Source: Bacteroidota bacterium (GTDB lineage: Bacteria; Bacteroidota; Bacteroidia; Chitinophagales; Chitinophagaceae). Taken from it: 11,419 nt of DNA. Under the pieces are notes generated by a model that saw nothing but the letters and a program-made list of their open reading frames with translations, was not told the DNA's origin and searched no databases. The position numbers were made by a program, and so were the translations under genes. Each line of letters begins with the position of its first letter. Positions within the stretch are counted from its first letter, which is position 1. Of this stretch, positions 6,585 to 11,419 are shown one piece after another. Where the stretch lies: NCBI GenBank assembly GCA_023409675.1, contig JAEYRC010000408.1, forward strand, positions 1 to 11,419, given 5' to 3'.

Positions 6585-7643
6585 CCAGTTGTATTTTTCT
6601 GCCAGGTATTCTTCCAGCTTTTCCAGAAGAATGAATTGATTCAGCGCCCTGTTCAGATTTTGTTCAGGATAGGATGTATGATAGTATATATCATTATTAA
6701 GGAAATCGGCCAGGAAGCGAATGCACTGCATATAGGTCAGCAGGATCCCTGAAAAATGTATATGCCTTTTTTCCATATCCGTTAATATATCGCCTATGCC
6801 TTCCCGGTAGCCGTTAAGCAGGCTTTTATACATTTCATCATCGATACCGATGTTTTCCCAGGAAACACTTTGCTCATTTTCCGTGCAGGCCATGGTGCGG
6901 ATCATATCACCCAGGTCTGAAAAATAATAGCCCGGCATAGTGGTATCAAGGTCAACCGGCATTTCAGGATCACCGGTGTTAAGGTCAAAAAGTATGTTAC
7001 TCACTTTGCAGTCATGATGCATAAGCCTTCTGGGATAATCATTGGTATTGCGCAGCACCGATTCGTAGAATTCAACATAATTTTTTCGCTGGCGAATCTC
7101 CGCGATCAGGTGTGTAGATTTCAGCAGACGGTTGATATTGGCGCCGCTGACAGCACTTTCAAAAGCATTATACCGTTTGGAAAGATCATGGAAACCCGGC
7201 AGTATGATATCCAGACTGTCCTGATCCAGGTCTGCAAGGGCGCGGGTAAACTGGCCAAAACAACGGGCCGACTTAAATGCCGCTGCGCTACTGGACAAGG
7301 TGGAGGGCGTAAATGTATTGGGAATAAACGTGGTTGCGCGCCAGAAATTTCCATGCTCATCGATCCAGAAAAACCGGCCATCATGAGTTTTAAGGGGTTC
7401 GGGTATCTGTACCGGTGAGCCTTCAGGCCGGTTCAGGTGTTCATAGATCATGCAATAATTGCGGATGATATTTTCCGGCTGGGGAAAGGTTTTCTGATTA
7501 ATGCATTGTAAAACAATCCTGCGCCCACTTCGAACATACAAAACATTATAGGTACGATGGATCAGTCCGTCGCCCAGGGCGGATTGAATTATATCTCCTG
7601 TTCCAAACTGGGCCGCGGCCTTCAGTATACTGGCTTCTTTCAT
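6555..7643 (-). CDS. Sugar kinase-like phosphotransferase (APH fold, N-acetylhexosamine 1-kinase-like)
   Basis: The 362-residue protein has the aminoglycoside-phosphotransferase/choline-kinase fold. Its details resemble N-acetylhexosamine 1-kinase (NahK), which phosphorylates GlcNAc or GalNAc at C1. The shared elements are GDGLIHRTY (24-32) in the position of the nucleotide loop, VLQCINQKTF (44-53), the Brenner-type catalytic motif MHHDCKVSNILFD (208-220, with H209, D211, N216), and PVDLDTTMPG (229-238), whose aspartates D231 and D233 take the place of the DFG aspartate. LGDMIR follows at 244. Relatives in Bacteroidota are often labelled MdsC or mucin-desulfating sulfatase. That name comes from genetic linkage and does not fit a kinase fold. 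A GTG directly precedes the ATG at 7643; I chose the ATG. No glycoside hydrolase or SusCD pair is nearby to name the sugar, so substrate is inferred. Confidence 0.82.
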   Translation of the reverse strand: MKEASILKAAAQFGTGDIIQSALGDGLIHRTYNVLYVRSGRRIVLQCINQKTFPQPENIIRNYCMIYEHLNRPEGSPVQIPEPLKTHDGRFFWIDEHGNFWRATTFIPNTFTPSTLSSSAAAFKSARCFGQFTRALADLDQDSLDIILPGFHDLSKRYNAFESAVSGANINRLLKSTHLIAEIRQRKNYVEFYESVLRNTNDYPRRLMHHDCKVSNILFDLNTGDPEMPVDLDTTMPGYYFSDLGDMIRTMACTENEQSVSWENIGIDDEMYKSLLNGYREGIGDILTDMEKRHIHFSGILLTYMQCIRFLADFLNNDIYYHTSYPEQNLNRALNQFILLEKLEEYLAEKYNWSGTFTGEPG

Positions 7644-7717
7644 CACCTTTATTTAACCTGTTTTTCGTTTATTCTGATAGCCGAAAGGTATATTTTTTAC
7701 AGTTAACTTTATCGTAA
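7644..7717. promoter_or_regulatory. Divergent promoter region between kinase-like and SMUG2-like genes
   Basis: This 74-base AT-rich gap must serve both divergent genes. On the plus strand TATATTTT (7689-7696) and TAACTTTA (7704-7711) each miss the TAnnTTTG consensus by one base. On the minus strand TACCTTTC (7690 down to 7683) also misses by one. None has a good -33 TTG. The plus and minus candidates at 7683-7696 share the central TA, so the two promoters may overlap. The location is well supported by gene orientation, the exact boxes are not. Confidence 0.3.
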
Positions 7718-8410
7718 ATGAATGCAGAAATTTCCAACAGTTCAGCAATATTAAATTTTTACAGGATGCTGCCCGCGTCGCTGGATGTGCCTGCCGGTAT
7801 TGAGGTGATGAATCCCTTTACCACCGCCTCATCCATAAAATACGCGGAACAGTTCTATACTAAATTTTACAGTGATCATCGTCCGCGCGCACTGGTATTT
7901 GGTATTAATCCCGGTCGCTTTGGCGGAGGTATTACCGGAATTCCCTTTACAGATCCCATCCGGCTGAGTGAAGATTGCGGTATACCGAACGAGTTGCAGA
8001 AGCGAAAAGAATTATCCGCAGACTTTATTTATAGTGTTGTCAGGGCCTGGGGCGGAGCAACATCATTTTATAGTTCATTCTTCATAACAGCTCTTTCTCC
8101 GCTGGGCTTTACCCGCAATGGTACCAACCTAAACTATTATGATGATAAGAAATTATTGGCAGGAATTGAACCCTTTATTGTGCAATGCATTCGCGAACAG
8201 CAGCGTATTTTTTCACAACAGGATAAGTGCATCTGTTTGGGAGAAGGAACCAATTATGCCTATTTTAGCCGGCTGAATCAGCAATATCAGTTCTTTAAAG
8301 AGATCATACCCCTGCCACATCCCCGATGGATCATGCAATACCGGCGCAAATACCTGGAAGAATATATTGATGTTTATGTTTCCAGGCTGGGTGATTTGAT
8401 AAAATCTTAG
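7718..8410 (+). CDS. SMUG2-type uracil-DNA glycosylase family protein
   Basis: The 230-residue protein belongs to the uracil-DNA glycosylase superfamily, which removes uracil and related damaged bases from DNA as the first step of base excision repair. Motif 1 is FGINPGRFGGGITGIPFTDP (61-80). It closely follows the SMUG1 pattern GMNPGPFGMxQTGVPFG, with N64 in the position of the catalytic asparagine. Motif 2 is LPHPRWIMQYRRK (199-211), corresponding to the HPSPRN-type loop. The arrangement matches the SMUG2 subfamily, known to me from Pedobacter and common in Bacteroidota, which has no long N-terminal extension and no iron-sulfur cysteine cluster. Uracil removal is likely, xanthine or other deaminated purines possible. 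It starts at an ATG, with divergent promoters upstream. Its TAG stop interlocks with the stop of miaE. No other repair gene is adjacent. Confidence 0.87.
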   Translation: MNAEISNSSAILNFYRMLPASLDVPAGIEVMNPFTTASSIKYAEQFYTKFYSDHRPRALVFGINPGRFGGGITGIPFTDPIRLSEDCGIPNELQKRKELSADFIYSVVRAWGGATSFYSSFFITALSPLGFTRNGTNLNYYDDKKLLAGIEPFIVQCIREQQRIFSQQDKCICLGEGTNYAYFSRLNQQYQFFKEIIPLPHPRWIMQYRRKYLEEYIDVYVSRLGDLIKS

Positions 8411-9012
8411 TGGATGCGGTCACCGCGGGGGGTTAAATTAGATAATACCGATGCTTCAAAATCAAGCCACTCAGCCCAGCGCTGCTTAACGGCCACAGGG
8501 TCGGTATACTCATAAGCCAGGTCAATGAATAAATGATAATGTCCGGCTTCGCTTTCCATAAAGCGCCGGTAAAAAGAGCGCATATAATTATCCGTTAGTC
8601 CTTCGCTGAGGCGCTTGAAGCGTTCACAACTCCTGGCTTCGATCAGGGCGCAGAACAGCAGGCGGTCGAGTAAGCGGTCTTCAGGCCGGCCACCTTTACG
8701 CTGAAAGCCGAGCAATGCATTTACATATTCATCTTTACGCTGCCTGCCGAGTTTGAGATTTCTTTTCCGGATTTCGGCAAGCACCAGCCTGAAATGCCCC
8801 CATTCTTCGGTAACTATAGGCGCCAGCGCTTCAACAAGTTTTTCCTTGTCGTTATACAATTGAATAACCGAAATACAGGTTGTTGCGGCTTTTTGTTCGC
8901 ACCATGCATGATCGGTTAATATATATTCAAGCGATTTATCGGCCAGGTTTACCCAGCGCGGGTCGGTCGGTAAACGTAGTCCCAGTATATTTTTATGGCC
9001 ATCCTGTTCCAT
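8407..9012 (-). CDS. miaE: tRNA-(ms2io6A37) hydroxylase MiaE
   Basis: MiaE is a ferritin-like non-haem diiron monooxygenase that hydroxylates the isopentenyl side chain of 2-methylthio-N6-isopentenyladenosine at position 37 of tRNA, using O2. From the ATG at 9012 it has 201 residues. It opens with the conserved LPTDPRWV (14-21) and LTDHAWCEQKAA (32-43). Iron ligands can be placed at E39, then E70 and H73 in EEWGHF, E125 in LIEARSCERF, and E155 and H158 in ESEAGHYHLF, giving the two ExxH repeats of the four-helix bundle. The frame is open back to a TTG at 9030, but the ATG at 9012 is the first ATG and fits the family. The substrate-making genes miaA and miaB are not in the window. The gene converges with the SMUG2-like gene and diverges from bioF. 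Confidence 0.92.
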   Translation of the reverse strand: MEQDGHKNILGLRLPTDPRWVNLADKSLEYILTDHAWCEQKAATTCISVIQLYNDKEKLVEALAPIVTEEWGHFRLVLAEIRKRNLKLGRQRKDEYVNALLGFQRKGGRPEDRLLDRLLFCALIEARSCERFKRLSEGLTDNYMRSFYRRFMESEAGHYHLFIDLAYEYTDPVAVKQRWAEWLDFEASVLSNLTPRGDRIH

Positions 9013-9017
9013 GCCGG

Positions 9018-9025
9018 CAAAAATA
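9018..9025 (-). promoter_or_regulatory. -7 promoter box before miaE
   Basis: Read on the minus strand, 9025 to 9018 is TATTTTTG, an exact fit to TAnnTTTG. It ends only five bases before the ATG at 9012, so a transcript from it would have almost no leader. A -33 TTG at the proper spacing is not evident. Either miaE is leaderless or the match is chance in an AT-rich gap. Confidence 0.3.
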
Positions 9026-9075
9026 AACAAGCTGCCTCAATATGTATTAATCCGATCTTTGATAAAACAAGCCTC

Positions 9076-10188
9076 TTGGATTTTATTCATCAGCGTTTAG
9101 CGGAAGCCCGGGATAAGGATGCATTACGATCATTGGTTCAGCCCAGCGGACTGCTCGATTTTGTATCCAATGATTACCTGGGACTGGTTACCAATAAACG
9201 TATCGTTCTCCCTGATTCGCGGTTATATGCCACAGGATCCACCGGAAGCCGGCTACTGGCGGGTAATTACGGATTGATAGAACAGGCTGAGCAGGAAATA
9301 GCCGCCTTTCACAATGCCCCTGCAGGGCTGATCTTCAATTCAGGTTATGATGCCAACTTAGGGATGTTTTCCTGTATCGGCCGGCCAGGTACTACCATAC
9401 TGTACGACCGTCTGATTCATGCTTCCGTTCATGACGGCATGCGGCTGAGTGGTGCCGTATGTCATTCTTTTGATCATAACGACCCCAATGACCTGGAACG
9501 GAAGCTCAGGCAACTGCCAGGCCCGGTTTTCGTAGTTACGGAATCGGTATTTTCCATGGATGGCGACCTGGCGCCACTGGACGATATTGCTCAATTGTGC
9601 GCTAAATATGCTGCTGCATTAATTGTCGATGAAGCTCATGCAACCGCTGTGATCGGCCCGAGGGGAGAGGGACTGGTGCAAATGCTGGGGTTGCAGGATC
9701 AGTGTTTCGCGCGTATCCATACCTTCGGAAAAGCGCTGGGTTGTCACGGTGCGATTATTCTGGGATCAACGGAATTACGCGATTATCTCATAAATTTTTC
9801 CCGCCCCTTTCTGTTCAGTACAGCACTTCCTGAACACAGTATAGCCCTGGTACTGCAAGCATACCGGTTATTTCCGAACATGAAACTGGAACGCGAACAC
9901 CTGGCTGAACTGATATCCATGTTCCGGCATGCGGTATTACCCGTTGAACGCACCCCGGCTACAACGGCTATCCAGGGATTAATTATACCCGGCAATAAAC
10001 AAGTGCGTAAGGTAGCTGCTGAGTTACAGCGCCAGGGCTTCGATGTGCGTCCAATTATATCACCGACAGTACGGCGGGGAAGTGAACGACTGCGGGTGGT
10101 GTTGCATGCATTCAATGATAAGGAATCGGTTCAGCGCCTGATAGGGCAATTGCAAAATATAGATGACCTTATCCAAAGAGAACAATAG
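9076..10188 (+). CDS. bioF: 8-amino-7-oxononanoate synthase-type PLP enzyme (BioF)
   Basis: This is an alpha-oxoamine synthase (fold type I PLP enzyme). BioF condenses pimeloyl-ACP or pimeloyl-CoA with L-alanine to give the biotin precursor 8-amino-7-oxononanoate. From the TTG at 9076 it has 370 residues, close to the family norm. Motifs are SNDYLGL (31-37), GSTGSRLLAGNYGLIE (54-69), IHASVHDG with H115 stacking on PLP, ESVFSMDGDLAPL (156-168), VDEAHATAV with D185 and H188, and HTFGKALG (215-222) with Schiff-base K219. FLFSTALP and HTFGKALG favour BioF over serine palmitoyltransferase or KBL. An ATG at 8995 gives a 397-residue version. That version adds 27 unconserved residues and runs 18 bases into the start of miaE, so I prefer the TTG. 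No other biotin gene is in the window. The next gene begins 42 bases after the stop. Confidence 0.87.
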   Translation: MDFIHQRLAEARDKDALRSLVQPSGLLDFVSNDYLGLVTNKRIVLPDSRLYATGSTGSRLLAGNYGLIEQAEQEIAAFHNAPAGLIFNSGYDANLGMFSCIGRPGTTILYDRLIHASVHDGMRLSGAVCHSFDHNDPNDLERKLRQLPGPVFVVTESVFSMDGDLAPLDDIAQLCAKYAAALIVDEAHATAVIGPRGEGLVQMLGLQDQCFARIHTFGKALGCHGAIILGSTELRDYLINFSRPFLFSTALPEHSIALVLQAYRLFPNMKLEREHLAELISMFRHAVLPVERTPATTAIQGLIIPGNKQVRKVAAELQRQGFDVRPIISPTVRRGSERLRVVLHAFNDKESVQRLIGQLQNIDDLIQREQ

Positions 10189-10230
10189 AAAAAATACATT
10201 ATTTTTAGCGCATTTACCCCCAGTTAAGTT

Positions 10231-11419
10231 ATGAGAATAGTTCCGGCAATAGTGTCTCTGCTGATAACGCTTACCCTGATCATACTGCTTAGTATACCTT
10301 TTGGATCAACACCTCCCTTAGGCGGCTTTATCAGTCCGCAACATGGTTTCTGGCTGAATGCCGAACCGGTAGATAAACCGGAGAATATGCAGGTGGATTT
10401 ACCGGAACTTCAGGAACCCGTAGAGGTTTATTTCGACAGTCGGATGGTTCCGCATGTATTTGCTCAGAACGATCGCGACCTGTATTATGTTCAGGGCTAT
10501 TTGCACGCAAAATTCCGGTTATGGCAGATGGAATTTCAAACCCATGGCGCTGCCGGCAGGATCAGTGAGTTGCTGGGTGCAGGAGAACAGGATGCTTACC
10601 TGAATTATGACCGGAACATGCGTCGGTTGGGTATGGTGTATGGGGCAGAAAATTCGCTTCGCGAGATGGAAGCGGATCCCTTTACGAAAACCATGCTGGA
10701 TGCATATACAGCCGGCGTTAATGCATGGATCAGTAACCTGACCAATGCCAGTCTGCCACTGGAATACCGTTTGCTAAATTACCGGCCTGAAAAATGGACC
10801 AACCTCAAAACCGCCTTGTTCCTGATGTTTATGAGCTACGAGCTGACCGGCTATGAAGATGATATCGAACTATCTAATGCCCGCAAGGTATTGCAGCAGG
10901 ATATTTTTGACCTGATGTATCCCGTTAGTCAGGATTCGCTCGATCCGATTGTTCCCAGGGGGACGGCCTATGCGCAGCCTCAGGTTACAGCCAATCCTCC
11001 CGAATCGGCAGATTCATTGTATTTCCAATGGGCCGACAGTACCGGAATACGATCCATCAAGCCCAATAAGGATAATGGCAGTAACAACTGGGCGGTGAAC
11101 GGAACGAAAACGCAAAGCGGCAGACCTATACTGAGTAATGATCCGCACCTGGGGGTAAGTCTTCCTTCACTCTGGTTTGAAATTCAGCTCACCACGCCTG
11201 AATATTCGGTGTATGGCGTAAGTTTTCCGGGAACTGCGGGAGTTATCATCGGGTTTAATGAACATATCAGCTGGGGTGTAACGAACGCCATGCGCGATGT
11301 TAAGGATTTCTATACCATAGCTTTTGAAGATGAGTCCAGAAAGCGCTATCGATTTAATGATTCGTGGCTGGAATCAACCCTGAAAGTGGAAACGATTTCG
11401 GTAAAGAACAGTCCGGCAT
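10231..11419 (+). CDS. Penicillin acylase family (Ntn-hydrolase) protein, 5' part
   Basis: The frame runs from the ATG at 10231 off the window end, giving 396 residues of a protein that in this family is usually about 750-800 long. Residues 4-24 form a hydrophobic segment (signal anchor or uncleaved signal), which places the enzyme in the periplasm; no lipobox is seen. The alpha-chain part shows SRMVPHVFAQNDRDLYYVQG (70-89), HAKFRLWQME (92-101) and AAGRISELLG (107-116). The autoprocessing site is NGSNNWAV at 282-289, where cleavage between G283 and S284 would expose S284 as the N-terminal nucleophile of the beta chain. SNDPHLGVSLPSLWFE (302-317) and FNEHISWGVTNA (342-353) follow as expected. 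Family members hydrolyse amide bonds of beta-lactams or acyl-homoserine lactones. The natural substrate here is unknown. The gene follows bioF by 42 bases on the same strand, with only a weak TATTTTTA box (10200-10207) between. Confidence 0.9.
   Translation, partial: MRIVPAIVSLLITLTLIILLSIPFGSTPPLGGFISPQHGFWLNAEPVDKPENMQVDLPELQEPVEVYFDSRMVPHVFAQNDRDLYYVQGYLHAKFRLWQMEFQTHGAAGRISELLGAGEQDAYLNYDRNMRRLGMVYGAENSLREMEADPFTKTMLDAYTAGVNAWISNLTNASLPLEYRLLNYRPEKWTNLKTALFLMFMSYELTGYEDDIELSNARKVLQQDIFDLMYPVSQDSLDPIVPRGTAYAQPQVTANPPESADSLYFQWADSTGIRSIKPNKDNGSNNWAVNGTKTQSGRPILSNDPHLGVSLPSLWFEIQLTTPEYSVYGVSFPGTAGVIIGFNEHISWGVTNAMRDVKDFYTIAFEDESRKRYRFNDSWLESTLKVETISVKNSPA

Noticed and set aside
7014..7418. 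134-codon plus-strand frame opposite the kinase-like gene
   Set aside because: The minus-strand frame carries a full set of kinase motifs; the plus-strand product is low-complexity and unrecognisable.
1..11419. Mobile element, CRISPR array, tRNA/rRNA gene, toxin-antitoxin or defence system
   Set aside because: No transposase or integrase motif, direct-repeat array, cloverleaf-like segment, phage gene or defence-domain protein was found on either strand; every gene has a plausible housekeeping or metabolic family.

Overview
The window looks like an ordinary stretch of chromosome from a member of the Bacteroidota, most likely near the Chitinophagaceae. Four things point there: a DUF4270 lipoprotein directly behind a stand-alone GT5-type glycogen synthase, a GSCFA-domain protein, a SMUG2-type DNA glycosylase, and TAnnTTTG boxes (the Bacteroidota -7 promoter element) with few Shine-Dalgarno sequences. 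This assignment rests on family recognition and motif reading only; no search was run.

Layout. Positions 1-1837 hold the 3' end of a glycogen synthase-like gene and a DUF4270 lipoprotein gene, both on the plus strand. Positions 1897-3150 hold metK, with its own promoter-like box and a clear intrinsic terminator. A NUDIX hydrolase gene and rlmB follow as an overlapping pair (3232-4558). Next are an HMG-CoA lyase-like gene (4661-5551) and a GSCFA gene (5598-6584). A minus-strand sugar kinase-like phosphotransferase gene converges on the GSCFA gene and overlaps it tail to tail. It is divergent from a SMUG2-like glycosylase gene (7718-8410), which in turn converges on miaE (minus, 8407-9012) with interlocked stop codons. 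A bioF-type gene (9076-10188) diverges from miaE, and the 5' part of a penicillin acylase-family gene (10231 to the window end) closes the window.

The genes are mostly unlinked housekeeping or salvage functions: SAM synthesis, rRNA methylation, tRNA hypermodification, DNA repair, biotin precursor synthesis, acyl-CoA breakdown and sugar phosphorylation. They do not form a pathway cluster. I see no mobile element, CRISPR array, tRNA or rRNA gene, phage gene or recognisable defence system. No stretch over 300 bases lacks a gene; the longest gap is 102 bases.

I did not find a convincing new biological system. The points most worth a second look are the start-site conflict in the miaE/bioF divergent region, two antisense 3' overlaps without a visible terminator, a terminator that runs into a promoter-like box before the NUDIX gene, a possible 23-codon reading frame before the HMG-CoA lyase-like gene, and clade-type substitutions in that lyase's active-site motifs.
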